The position numbers and the translations under genes are program-made. The notes beneath the pieces are model-generated. The model searched no databases. It saw nothing but the letters and a program-made list of their open reading frames with translations, and was not told where the DNA came from. A stretch of DNA of 64,000 bases from Asterias amurensis (taxonomy: Eukaryota > Echinodermata > Asteroidea > Forcipulatida > Asteriidae), in assembly GCF_032118995.1 (NCBI RefSeq), contig NC_092654.1:2170001-2234000 (forward strand). The letters run 5' to 3'. Shown here in pieces: positions 56,001 to 64,000 of the stretch (positions within the stretch are counted from its first letter, which is position 1; each line of letters begins with the position of its first letter).

Positions 56001-59000
56001 GGACATCTCAACAAATACATCATAATTTTAAAACCTCCTGCTCCCTTTTTGTTGTGCCAAGAACTCGCTTTTCAACTTTTGCAGAGATATTGAATTCGAT
56101 GCGGTAAACCACTCGGCCACGGCACCCTTACTCAAGCAAGAAGCGTAAGCCAATTGTTTCAGATTGATTCCCAAAATTTATTTCCAGTACGACAAACTGA
56201 GCAAGCTTGTCCGAGACTTTGAGCCCTTCAAGAACTTATGGATCACCACCTCTGATTGGTTGAAATGGCACGAGAGCTGGATGACTGATCCACTCACAAC
56301 CATCGATGCAGAACAGTGTGAGAAACAAGTCAACGAGTCGTTCAAGACCATGCACAAGTGCGTCAAAATCTTCAAAGACATCCCAGGTAGGTATTCCTGT
56401 TAATGATATTTTAAAATATGGAGTTGGTAATCAACAACAATGGGTGCATTCGTGAAGCTCCCCTGGGTCGACCCCGGTGTGTGGTGTTTTTTTTCTTTCT
56501 AGGACGAACGTGGGTAATTATCTGCACACGTTCGTCCTGGAAAAGAAAAAACACCACACACCGGGTCGACCCAGGGAAACTAAACGATTGCACCCAATAA
56601 TAATATATGGGATGTGAGGCACTGCATGGTGAAGTATCATTGCTCTGACTCTACACTGAAATCTCTGAACCCCTATAAATGGGCCAGAATCTCTAACACT
56701 CTTTATTCTCCTGACGATGACTAGAGCAAGCTAGTCGAAATTTAAGACAATTAAGAACTCACTCCGCGGTAGTACAGTTAATTACAAGAGGTCCTCTCGA
56801 TCCACTAAACATAATTAGTAGTCCTGGCCGATTTCCTACCTTCCAACCAGGAAGTAGTTAAAAAAGAGGACAGTTTTTAGAACTGAAAATTATCCATAAT
56901 TCAAAAACTCTACTCCACTGAGTAGAATATAAAGCAAAACCTAGTTCCCCTACACAGCAAAGTATTTGTACACATGGTGTTACTGCTAACCGAATATACA
57001 TCGATACCTCACCATGCAATTATAATAATAATAGTAAAGAATATTGATAAAGCGCCCAAATTCACCAAATTAAGGTACTCAAGGCGCACAAGAGGGAATC
57101 ATAAAAAATTATAAACAAAAATTCCTCTCCAGGTGTACAGCTTGTTGCTCAGGAGATCCGTCGCTGGGTTGAGGATTTCCGTCCGTACATCCCCCTGATC
57201 CAGGGCCTGCGTAACCCTGGTATGCGTAGCCGTCATTGGGACGCCCTCTCTAAGGAACTTGGCTTCACGGTCGTCCCTAAGGCGTCTCTGACGTTCAGTA
57301 AATGCCTGGAGATGAAACTTCAAGACCACATCGAGAAGATCGCCAAGGTGGCTGAGGTTGCTGGAAAGGAGTATTCAATCGAGCAGGTAGGAAAAAACTC
57401 AACTTTTTTTATATTTATTTTAAGTATCAGTCATTTTTAGAAAACAGCCCCAGTTTTTTTTCTAAGTTGTATTTATAACATGACACGCCATGTTTAAATT
57501 TAATAATTTTTTTACGACCAAACCCAAAACTTACTTAAAGGGTTTTTGGCCATGGCATGAATCCCTACCCATTGTGAATGAAGATGTATGTAATATAATT
57601 TACCTGTAGAAGTTTCAGCTTCATTTAGTCATCAAGTTTTTGAGAAAAAAAAAGTGAAAGTCTCGGAGCAATGTTTTCTGGAGAGTCACTTAAATTTGTT
57701 GTAAAGGCTAAAATAATTTTAGTGAAATTGTTTTACTAATATCTCAAATATTACAGCACCTCAACAAGTAATATTTTAATGGAAGCTTTCTACCATCATT
57801 ATCTTTAAACCGTGTAAGTTTATTGTAAATCTGTGGCAATTGTGTTTTGTTTCCTACAAAAAGTACCAAAACCCTTTAAAGGTAAATTATGACTTCATTC
57901 CCTCCAAACCCTCCAGGCTCTCGACAAGATGGAAGGAGAATGGAAGCCCGTAGTGTTTGAGATCATTGCGTACAAAGACACAGGGACGTACATCATGAAA
58001 GGATCGGACGAGTGCACTCAGCTACTGGACGACCACATCGTGATGACTCAGAGTATGTCCTTCTCGCCATACAAGAAACCATTCGAAGAGAGGATCAGTA
58101 CTTGGGAGGGCAAGCTACGCATGACACAGGTAAACATTTCTTCTTCATTTGTGGGCCCCATTTTCATAGAGATGCTTAACTGTTGCAGTGTCTTCAAATT
58201 GTCTTCAATTGTTACATGTTCTCAGAAGAGAGGGTATTATCTGTCAAGAAAAAATTTGTAGGTTGGAATGTACCAAGGCAACACAAATCAGCAAGATACA
58301 TTTTGATAGATGTTAAGATACATTTTGTTTGGTGAGAAAGACTTAATAATTTTTGTATACACATAACAATAGAAGAAACCTTAAAAAGCTGGGCAAAACT
58401 GGTGGGCACTGAAAGAGTGAAACAGAAAATGGTGCTTAAATTTTGTATAAGCAAAAATTAGCAGGATACCAGTCACAGATGGTACATGTTGAATGCTATT
58501 TTGGCTGGTAATGTGATGCCAGCAAGCATAATATTAGATATGCCCTTAGATACTCCCTAAACCGTATCAACAAAATGTGAGAAAGTTAAGCAATGTTTTT
58601 CTTTTTACATTTCGCAGGATGTCCTTGATGAATGGCTGGTGTGTCAAAGGTCATGGTTGTATCTGGAGCCCATCTTCAGTTCGGACGATATCAATAGGCA
58701 GCTTCCAGTGGAGGGAAAGCGGTACCAGACTATGGACAGGATGTGGCGACGCATCATGAAGAACGCCAAGGATAATCCACAGGTATGTCTAAAAAAAAAA
58801 AAAATCCTTTCAAAATTTTTTGTTCAGTTTAGCAACAGACCGATCCAAAACACTAGGGCCCAATTTCATAGATCTGCTTAATGACAGATTTTGTGCTTAC
58901 TGTGCTTACCATTTCCATTATATAGCGCTGCTAACTGTAAGCACACTAAAAGGTATGCTAACCTTCCTGGTGCTTACTGTATGAAAATGTAAAAAATGAA

Positions 59001-62000
59001 TGGTGTAACGATGTAAATTCATGGTGAACGCTCAAGCTGGCTGCCTATTTTTCTTGCTAACCTGTCAAATATGCTTACGCTGAAAAAAACTTTTCTGCTG
59101 TAGTCAGCATGAAAATTTGTGTATCACTTAGCAGCCCTATGAAATTGGCTCCAGAGCTCGAGTCTGGTGTGCTTGACAGCACGGCCATGATATGCCATTA
59201 CCAATGTTCTTAAGGATCTATCCCACCGTGTCTTTCCTTCCTCAGGTCATCTCCTTGTGTCCCGACGCCCGCCTCCTAGAGAACCTGAAGGAGTGCAACA
59301 AGCTCCTGGACCAGGTCCAGAAGGGTCTGAGCGAGTACCTGGAGACTAAGAGAGCCTCCTTCCCACGATTCTACTTCCTCTCAGACGACGAACTTCTAGA
59401 AATCCTGTCGCAGACTAAAGATCCAACGGCTGTACAGCCTCATCTGAGAAAATGCTTTGAGAATGTCGCCAAGGTAACTCATTGTTTTCTTTTTCTAAAT
59501 AGATTTGGTTTGAAAAAATAAAATAAAAAATTGACTGGAGCAGGACTTCAATAACCAATCTTTCTGAAAGTTTGTACTTGACTATTAATGCTATTAATGC
59601 TTGCAATGTGTAACAATGTTTTGTATTTGAGATTTTAGACCTAATTGCTTTTTTTTTTAATACTTTAGGATTTCTATTGATTAAGTTTGTTGTTGAATGT
59701 TTTTAAGAATGTTTACTCCCGTTGTTATAATTCAGTATTTTCTTATGTTTTAGTTTGTCTATTTTTCCATATTCAGCGCCCTATAGCATGTTTACACATG
59801 ATTAGGGCGCTATACAAGTTTTGGTATTATTATTATTATTATTATTATATACTCAGCGCCTTGAGTACCTTGTTTGGTAGATACTTGCGCTATATAAGAC
59901 TTTGATATTGTTTACATGTCTGTGTTCTAGGGAAATCTGTCTCCCTGAGATTTGTGCCCTTTATAGGAAGATAACATGAACTGGTTGATTCAAAAAGAGG
60001 GGCTATCAGAATGACGCATGGGGGACAGAATTTCCAACTGAGCTAACTAGCCACATGTTTTTCTGAGGGTGCCGTTTATTGCCTTTAGCTTTATTCTATG
60101 AAGGTGCACAGCAAATTCCTTCTAGTAAGGGGCACTTCATGAGGAAAATGTTAATTTTTAATGGAACTTTGCCAAGGGCACCCCAGCAAAAGCACAGGGC
60201 ACCAATGCAAATATGGGTTATTTCGAGACCTGATGTACACAAATTTACTTTAACAAAATATTGAGAAGCTTTGAAGACGAGCAGAATAAAATATTGAATT
60301 TCACTCTTCACAGCTGCACTTTGAAGACGACCTTCTCATCACCAAGATGTTCTCGGCTGAGGGTGAGATGGTGCCCCTGTCCGAGCCCCTCTACCCTAAG
60401 GGCAACGTGGAGGATTGGCTCTTGGAGGTTGAACGAGTCATGATGGACAGCATCAGGAAGATCCTTGGGCAGTCTCTGCTCTCTTATCCGGAGGTAAGAG
60501 TCTCGTTTCAAATCTCTTTCTCTCTTTACTGGGCCCAACTAATGCTTACCAGAATAAGGGTACCAGCCAAACTACCTTGTCACAAGGTCAATTTGTGACA
60601 GGTATCCTGCTCATTTTTACTTAGCAGGAAACTGTTAAGCAAAATTGATATTGTGACCTGAAGATTTCACAGAAATTTGAGATTTTGTATTTATCTGTTT
60701 ATGTTACACTGGTGTAAAAAAAAAACTTATTTTTTCTCCCCCCCCCCCCTTTTTCCACAGAGACTTCAATAACTTTTTCTTGTTTTAAAAGAGAACATTC
60801 ATTCACACAATGTTATTTTTCAACAAATTAGTTGTAGGTGCTTAGATTTTAACGAAATTACAATCATATATCAATCTTTTTGTTGGACTCTGTTTATTTT
60901 TGCAGACCCCGCGTACTGAGTGGGTACTCCAGTGGCCCGGCCAGGTGGTCATCGCCGGCTGTCAAACATTCTGGACAACGAGAGTAGAGGAAGCCATTCA
61001 AGAGGATCGGCTGCTGGCATTCCTGGAAGTTCTTAAGCAACAGGTCAGTAAACATGAGAACACAGCAAGAAAAGGGCGAAGGAAGTAACATCATGGTTGG
61101 AACGTGACCTCCCGGTACAAGTCTGTACAAAAAATAGCACAAAAAACCCAAAACAATTATACTTATCTCCCATCATTCTGTTGTACTGGTGTTTCTGATC
61201 AGCAGAGTGTGGATTCAAGTTCCAATGGACACTTAACCATTATTGCTATTATTGCTTCGTAGAACACAGTTACACTTATCGCTAAACAAAAGAGGGGTTT
61301 CCCCCATGTTTTATGGCAGTGGCTTCTGAATACGCCGCAATACCTTTTAAACCATTACAAGGTGCTTGCTACGTAATAAATTGGTCTCATATTTCCAAAA
61401 CTTGAAAGACTTGAAAGGTTGCATATATATTCTTGGAGATCATTGCCACTCTCTTGTTCCCTTATTAGCAGCATACCTTCTAGAATTTGGATCCTAGTGT
61501 CGGACCCTTTTGTCAGCAATGACACTCAGCCTGGTAAATGACCCTTAACCCACCTATGACTCCTTACTCTCTTATAGATTGCTGACCTGGTCAACCTGGT
61601 CCGAGGCAACCTAAGTAAGATCAGCCGTATGATCCTCTCCGCTCTGATTGTCATTGAGGTCCACGCTCAGGATGTGGTCGCCAAGATGTGCGAGGAGAAT
61701 GTGGCTAACATCAACGACTTTGAGTGGATTAGTCAACTCAGGTAAGTTAGGATTGATTGGCTTTGGCTTTGGTTTGATCATTGTGTGAACAAGTGTTAAA
61801 AGCATAGGATGCCCGTAGAAACAGCCATAGCCGTAGCATAGGACGCCCATAGCAACAGCTGTAGCCACAGCTGCAGCCAGCAATGCCAGCGTTGTCAACT
61901 TTCCTTAATTCAGGATTTGAACCTTGGTTGAACCAACGACCTCCGGATTTATGTGCCGTCGCCCTACTGACTGAGCTATCTAGCCCTATGTTGGCGGTCT

Positions 62001-63692
62001 CCCTTTTTTGTCAATATCTTTGTTCGGGGGTGCCAGTCAGAAGCCATACAACCAGTAACCGCTGTGTAGCCAGGGATCACACCCAAGTTCTTGATACAAC
62101 CTGGGAAGCGGTAGCCAGGGGATCACCTGAAAGGGATGCAACTTTTTATTTCAGATATCAAAGAATAAACCATGGAGTAAACTGACTGGGTAAATTTTAA
62201 ATGATTTGGGATTGAACAAAGAAAAATTTGCTGTAATTTATGTATATAAAAAATACATTATTTGGTTTCATCTAGGTACTATTTTGTGGAGAAGAATCTC
62301 TTTGTCCGTGCCGTCAATGCCGAGTTCCCGTATGGGTATGAGTACCTGGGAAACTCAGGAAGACTCGTCATCACTCCGCTGACTGATCGTTGTTATCTCA
62401 CACTCACTGGTGCACTGCATTTGAAGTTTGGTGGTGCACCGGCCGGCCCTGCAGGCACTGGCAAAACAGAGACAACCAAGGTAGGTTGGACTACCCTATA
62501 ACTGTTGTACTATAAAGCATAGTTATTCGATTGGAATAAACAAAAAATTACTGTCCACCATAAAAAAATACATCGTTTGCCTGATTAGTTCGATCCTGGA
62601 GGCGAATCTCATATAACCATGGTAATCAGGAAAAAATAATTTCGGTGAATTTTCTCTATATTAAAGTAGCTAAATCCAAATATATTAATGAAATATTTTA
62701 CCTACCAGATGAACAAAATCATCCTGTCAGAAAAAGAAAAGAAAAAATTACTCAGTGGACAATATCTAATGTTAATAGTTTGATGCACCATATGAAAGTC
62801 ATCCATAGGTGCCACATTAGCAATTTTTGTTGATACCTTGGTTATATGATACCTACGTTAATATGAGACTTGACTGTATGAAATTTGTTACCAACGCTCC
62901 TCCCAAAAGAGGTTTAAACATGGTTGTACCAGCAAGTTTACTAGTTATAGTTACTTCTTAGTTTCCATACCATGCAAAGCTTTAAATTGTTAAAAGCTTA
63001 TGTATCACAACTTGAACATTTCCTTGTTTGATGCAGGATTTGGGGAAAGCCCTCGCAATTCAGACAGTGGTCTTCAACTGCTCCGACCAGCTTGACTTTA
63101 TGGCCATGGGGAAGTTCCTCAAGGGGCTAGCGAGCTCCGGTGCCTGGGCGTGCTTTGATGAGTTCAACCGTATCGATATTGAAGTGTTGTCTGTGGTAGC
63201 TCAGCAGATCAGTACAATCCAGAAGGCCCAGCAACAGAAAGTAAGTCCCATGATGGAGAGACAAAATTTATGTGTGTTTGTTGCTTTTGTTTTTGTTGTA
63301 ATTTGTATCATTTTAAATTTGTCAGCGGGTACTTCAAAACGAGCCTTTCTGGCTTCTGTAAACGCCCCCATATTGGTTTGCTCCATATCCATTACATTAT
63401 ATTATTTTCATGTCATTTAATAAAATGAAAAAAATCAGTATAATTTTGTCTTAGCCAGTTGTTGATTGTCTTTGACTTTAATTGTTGTGTTAAGTTTGTT
63501 TATTTTTCTCCTTTGTTTTATAATTAAAGAGAATACTTTGTATTTATTCCAGTCTTTATATTGATTTGTTTGTAACAGGTTGACAGATTCATGTTTGAAG
63601 GTGTTGAGATATCTCTGAGATTATCATGTGCTGTGTTCATCACTATGAATCCAGGTTACGCTGGCAGAACGGAACTGCCAGATAACCTCAAG
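40852..63692 (+). CDS. DNAH1: Axonemal dynein heavy chain 1, 5' part (26 coding exons, continues past window)
   Basis: Inner-arm dynein heavy chain of cilia and sperm flagella; a microtubule motor ATPase. Twenty-six GT/AG exons join to 4944 nt, 1648 codons without a stop. By eye the product tracks human DNAH1 along its length: [11 protein letters not shown] near residue 40, [15 protein letters not shown] segment, [61 protein letters not shown], linker (DHC_N2-type) region about 961-1400 with [13 protein letters not shown] and [29 protein letters not shown], and AAA1 from about 1475. Walker A is GPAGTGKT (1531-1538), Walker B includes FDEFN (D1583, E1584), sensor 1 Asn is N1634 in [11 protein letters not shown]. 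Human DNAH1 is about 4265 aa, so roughly 60% lies to the right. The start follows directly after a 5' UTR acceptor. Confidence 0.97.
41085..41210 (-). repeat. SINE with tRNA-like head in DNAH1 intron 1
   Basis: The minus strand has 'ggccgagcagtttagtacat' and the B-box-like GGGTTCGAATCCCGG, followed by 'gtgtgtccttgagcaagaca'. The same tail occurs near 43300 and 63940. Confidence 0.6.
41380..41516 (+). repeat. AGGCCT-family repeat, 5' truncated
   Basis: 'ccaagggtaccaaggaattt' through 'gtgaagtatcaggtct'. Lies in DNAH1 intron 1. Confidence 0.65.
41602..41769 (+). CDS. DNAH1: DNAH1 exon 2 (aa 57-112)
   Basis: Variable tail region. Acceptor TTCTGCAG|AATGTC, donor TCG|GTAGGA. Confidence 0.88.
42141..42525 (+). 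CDS. DNAH1: DNAH1 exon 3 (aa 113-240)
   Basis: Largest exon; carries [10 protein letters not shown] and [12 protein letters not shown], both conserved in DNAH1. Donor AAAT|GTGAGT. Confidence 0.95.
42783..42944 (+). CDS. DNAH1: DNAH1 exon 4 (aa 241-294)
   Basis: Contains [19 protein letters not shown], matching the DNAH1 tail. Donor GATG|GTATGT. Confidence 0.93.
43020..43395 (-). repeat. SINE copy in DNAH1 intron 4
   Basis: 'gggtgtcccaaagcgct' body words near 43060 and 'aaggacacaagtgtcaagac' plus 'gactcgaatccacaca' near 43300-43340 belong to the same SINE class as 41085 and 63815. Confidence 0.5.
43571..43823 (+). CDS. DNAH1: DNAH1 exon 5 (aa 295-378)
   Basis: [11 protein letters not shown] and YNLYVDCMP are conserved. 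Acceptor GCAACAG|GAACCC, donor AAAAG|GTAGGA. Confidence 0.94.
43955..44198. repeat. GGGC..AATTTCATGG-ended element
   Basis: Ends 'agggcaaaatttcatgg' and 'ccatgaaattgagccct' are inverted repeats; TGCTTAC words lie inside. Lies in DNAH1 intron 5. Confidence 0.55.
44328..44485 (+). CDS. DNAH1: DNAH1 exon 6 (aa 379-431)
   Basis: SMNK-like '[17 protein letters not shown]' then VPERG at the junction. Donor AGAG|GTGAGA. The following intron holds the minisatellite. Confidence 0.92.
45796..45870. repeat. CTCACGCAT word cluster
   Basis: Five or more TCACGC words, two forming a small palindrome (CTCACGCATTAGGCGTGAG). Confidence 0.6.
46505..48848. repeat. Minisatellite, 30-bp unit, about 78 copies
   Basis: Unit: 'acacaagtcaatgggaaact' followed by 'acacaaccat'. 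Copies are very similar, with recurring variants (CATGTCAATGG, CCAGTCAATGG, AGTAGGACACTTT, GGAATTGACA, a 6-bp GGAACC insertion). Because 30 is a multiple of three and the unit lacks stops in several frames, long false open frames appear on both strands. It lies wholly in DNAH1 intron 6. Confidence 0.97.
49318..49532 (+). CDS. DNAH1: DNAH1 exon 7 (aa 432-503)
   Basis: FNSLLTREE and [15 protein letters not shown] match DNAH1. Acceptor ATTCTAG|GTTTCT, donor CAG|GTAAGG. Confidence 0.94.
50216..50383 (+). CDS. DNAH1: DNAH1 exon 8 (aa 504-559)
   Basis: Begins [10 protein letters not shown]. Phase 0 at both ends; donor CAG|GTGAGA. Confidence 0.95.
50713..50843 (+). CDS. DNAH1: DNAH1 exon 9 (aa 560-602)
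   Basis: [14 protein letters not shown] is conserved. Acceptor CTGGCAG|GATTCG, donor ACAG|GTCAGG. Confidence 0.93.
51263..51413 (+). CDS. DNAH1: DNAH1 exon 10 (aa 603-653)
   Basis: Joins exon 9 to give YRPKRNCLF, then VHYST-like and LFDKGI..VPQLEK. Donor AAG|GTTAGT. Confidence 0.93.
51974..52167 (+). CDS. DNAH1: DNAH1 exon 11 (aa 654-717)
   Basis: [20 protein letters not shown] and [13 protein letters not shown] align with the DNAH1 tail. Donor TTAG|GTAAGG. Confidence 0.94.
52551..52776 (+). CDS. DNAH1: DNAH1 exon 12 (aa 718-793)
   Basis: [20 protein letters not shown] is near-identical to vertebrate DNAH1. Donor GAT|GTGAGT. Confidence 0.95.
52848..53020. mobile_element. Near-perfect 173-bp foldback element
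   Basis: Arms of 81 bp (52848-52928, 52940-53020) with a single mismatch (52893) and an 11-base loop. Ends GGGGTGGATTTCACAAAGGT; inside are repeated TCCTAACTTAGGA palindromes. Lies in DNAH1 intron 12. A decayed relative is at 19395-19550. Confidence 0.92.
53214..53416 (+). CDS. DNAH1: DNAH1 exon 13 (aa 794-860)
   Basis: [17 protein letters not shown] and YNLSTDDFN. Acceptor CAAAAAG|GCCTGC is pyrimidine-poor close to the junction but gives the correct phase. Donor CAA|GTGAGT. Confidence 0.9.
53559..53923. mobile_element. TTAA-flanked MITE, copy 1
   Basis: 365 bp with terminal inverted repeats of the type AGCCATTATACACTTTCGGT; the left end has a few changes. Flanked by TTAA on both sides. Similar in sequence throughout to copy 2. 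TTAA duplication is characteristic of piggyBac-type transposition. Confidence 0.85.
53928..54291. mobile_element. TTAA-flanked MITE, copy 2
   Basis: 364 bp, ends AGCCATTATACACTTTCGGT and complement, flanked by TTAA. The TTAA at 53924-53927 is shared with copy 1. Both copies carry 'gtgatacacgaagtgtggga' and 'catgtcatgacacggcgaaa'. Confidence 0.87.
54530..54671 (+). CDS. DNAH1: DNAH1 exon 14 (aa 861-908)
   Basis: WPHKIELQ and [13 protein letters not shown]. Acceptor TTTTTAG|GTGGAA, donor CAG|GTACGG. Confidence 0.93.
54825..55004. repeat. TGGGCCCAATTTC-ended element
   Basis: Starts 'tgggcccaatttcgta' and ends 'tatgaaattgggccc', inverted. Interior GCTTA / GCACA words as in copies at 12936 and 58855. 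Lies in DNAH1 intron 14. Confidence 0.75.
55110..55290 (+). repeat. tRNA-headed SINE in DNAH1 intron 14
   Basis: A-box-like TCTGGCGTAGTGG and B box GGTTCGAATCC at tRNA spacing, then a tail with 'ttgggttttcagtacctgac'. Confidence 0.6.
55519..55674 (+). CDS. DNAH1: DNAH1 exon 15 (aa 909-960)
   Basis: [23 protein letters not shown] and LPITN lead into the linker. Donor AAT|GTAAGT. Confidence 0.95.
56188..56386 (+). CDS. DNAH1: DNAH1 exon 16 (aa 961-1026)
   Basis: Start of the DHC_N2-type linker: [18 protein letters not shown] and SWMTDPL. Donor CCAG|GTAGGT. Confidence 0.95.
56441..56596. mobile_element. 156-bp foldback element
   Basis: Arms from TGGGTGCA to TGCACCCA pair over about 70 bp, including CCTGGGTCGACC, GGTGTGTGGTGTTTTTT and AGGACGAACGTG. 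Lies in DNAH1 intron 16. Confidence 0.85.
56705..56990 (+). repeat. Retroelement-tail-like repeat
   Basis: 'ctcctgacgatgactagagc' and 'aagctagtcgaaatt', ending with 'acatggtgttactgctaac', as in the tails of copies A and B of the repeat at 15000 and 38750. Confidence 0.5.
57133..57386 (+). CDS. DNAH1: DNAH1 exon 17 (aa 1027-1111)
   Basis: [17 protein letters not shown] is the conserved linker motif. Ends YSIEQ with donor CAG|GTAGGA. Confidence 0.96.
57539..57875. mobile_element. TTAA-flanked MITE with AGGGTTTTGG ends
   Basis: 337 bp between two TTAA sites. Ends 'agggtttttggcc' and 'gtaccaaaaccct' are inverted. Different ends from the pair at 53559-54291 but the same target preference. Lies in DNAH1 intron 17. 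Confidence 0.75.
57917..58129 (+). CDS. DNAH1: DNAH1 exon 18 (aa 1112-1182)
   Basis: [20 protein letters not shown]. Phase 0 at both ends; donor CAG|GTAAAC. Confidence 0.96.
58618..58782 (+). CDS. DNAH1: DNAH1 exon 19 (aa 1183-1237)
   Basis: [20 protein letters not shown]. Donor CAG|GTATGT. Confidence 0.96.
58855..59152. repeat. GGGCCCAATTTCATA-ended element
   Basis: Starts 'gggcccaatttcatagatc', ends 'ccctatgaaattggctcc'. Interior TGTGCTTAC and AGCAG words. Lies in DNAH1 intron 19. Confidence 0.7.
59246..59473 (+). CDS. DNAH1: DNAH1 exon 20 (aa 1238-1313)
   Basis: [18 protein letters not shown] and the [11 protein letters not shown] end of the linker. Donor AAG|GTAACT. Confidence 0.97.
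59755..59905. repeat. SINE tail with (ATT)n microsatellite
   Basis: 'gcgctatacaagttttggta' followed by ATT units, then 'cagcgccttgagtacc' and 'gcgctatataagactttg'. Related tails occur near 15570, 49560 and 57030. Confidence 0.5.
60080..60236 (+). repeat. AGGCCT-family repeat, diverged
   Basis: 'ggtgcacagcaaattccttc', 'ggggcacttcatgaggaaaa' and 'cacagggcaccaatgcaaat'. Lies in DNAH1 intron 20. Confidence 0.6.
60314..60493 (+). CDS. DNAH1: DNAH1 exon 21 (aa 1314-1373)
   Basis: [10 protein letters not shown] and [10 protein letters not shown]. Donor GAG|GTAAGA. Confidence 0.95.
60906..61043 (+). CDS. DNAH1: DNAH1 exon 22 (aa 1374-1419)
   Basis: [19 protein letters not shown], the segment before AAA1 in axonemal heavy chains. 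Donor CAG|GTCAGT. Confidence 0.95.
61578..61741 (+). CDS. DNAH1: DNAH1 exon 23 (aa 1420-1473)
   Basis: [13 protein letters not shown] and FEWISQLR. Donor TCAG|GTAAGT. Confidence 0.95.
61915..61988 (-). repeat. tRNA-like SINE head, second copy
   Basis: The minus strand reads 'agatagctcagtcagtaggg' (A box) and 'ggaggtcgttggttcaacc' (B box), with the same 3' flank as the copy at 2530 ('gtctccct..gtcaatatctttg'). Lies in DNAH1 intron 23. Confidence 0.65.
62276..62480 (+). CDS. DNAH1: DNAH1 exon 24 (aa 1474-1542), AAA1 Walker A
   Basis: [20 protein letters not shown], then the nucleotide-binding loop GPAGTGKT (1531-1538) with K1537. Donor AAG|GTAGGT. Confidence 0.98.
63037..63240 (+). CDS. DNAH1: DNAH1 exon 25 (aa 1543-1610), AAA1 Walker B
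   Basis: [14 protein letters not shown] and [10 protein letters not shown], with catalytic acidic pair D1583-E1584. Donor AAA|GTAAGT. Confidence 0.98.
63579..63692 (+). CDS. DNAH1: DNAH1 exon 26 (aa 1611-1648), AAA1 sensor 1
   Basis: [19 protein letters not shown] with sensor Asn 1634. Donor AAG|GTAAAA; the next exon is outside the window. Confidence 0.96.
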
Positions 63693-63814
63693 GTAAAAGT
63701 TATACTTCATCCCAGTTGATTCCTGCAAAAAAAACAGGCAATTCAAATTGTCAAGTTTAATAACATAAAATTGCACTTTATTTGACATGTAGATTAGATT
63801 GTTATTTTTTCAGC

Positions 63815-64000
63815 TCCCTGGGGAGTACACAACCTGGGCAACCATTGCACTCAAAAGGCTTTTATATACAAAATATCAACCTCTATCCTTACCCATTTAT
63901 ACCCCTGGGTGAAGAGAAACAATTGTAGTAAAGTCTCTTGCTCAAGGACACACATGTCATGACCGGAACCCAAACCCACACTCTGATGACTTAACCCCAA
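63815..64000 (-). repeat. SINE copy running off the window end
   Basis: 'cttgctcaaggacacacatg' and 'ccggaacccaaacccacact' match the tail and B-box region of the SINE at 41085. Lies in DNAH1 intron 26. Confidence 0.55.

Overview
The window is animal genomic DNA with spliced genes. Canonical GT/AG junctions give three gene models whose coding lengths divide exactly by three. Unduplicated bilaterian-type genes, short introns, tRNA-headed SINEs and many small foldback elements suggest a marine invertebrate deuterostome. I favour an echinoderm, probably a sea star, but that is inference from repeat style and protein similarity, not proof.

Layout. (1) 1-3362: no gene seen; repeats and a SINE head. 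(2) 3363-5538, minus strand: a DM-domain (doublesex/mab-3-related, DMRT) transcription factor in three coding exons. (3) 9208-38032, minus strand: a CREB3L1/CREB3L2-type (OASIS family) membrane-anchored bZIP factor in nine coding exons, 539 aa, with an 18-kb first intron and probably a long 3' UTR reaching about 6410. (4) 38033-40851: the head-to-head intergenic interval, expected to hold both promoters. (5) 40852-63692, plus strand: the first 26 coding exons (1648 codons) of an axonemal dynein heavy chain that I recognise as DNAH1. The window ends inside its AAA1 ATPase module, after Walker A, Walker B and sensor 1; the rest lies to the right.

The genes do not form one pathway: a DM-type regulator, an ER-stress/secretory-type regulator and a ciliary motor subunit. 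The remaining DNA is dominated by non-autonomous elements: foldback (palindromic) MITEs, a pair of TTAA-flanked elements sharing one target site, an old zinc-finger transposase fragment inside a large inverted repeat, a dispersed family bounded by AGGCCT, and a minisatellite of about 2.3 kb (30-bp unit, with higher-order 270-bp and 486-bp periods) in DNAH1 intron 6.

I found no CRISPR array, rRNA gene, convincing functional tRNA gene, or unknown multi-gene system. The most unusual items are the minisatellite and the insertion that seems to carry it, the shared-TTAA element pair, a duplicated and disabled splice donor in CREB3L exon 4, and the long arginine-free lumenal spacer of the CREB3L protein.
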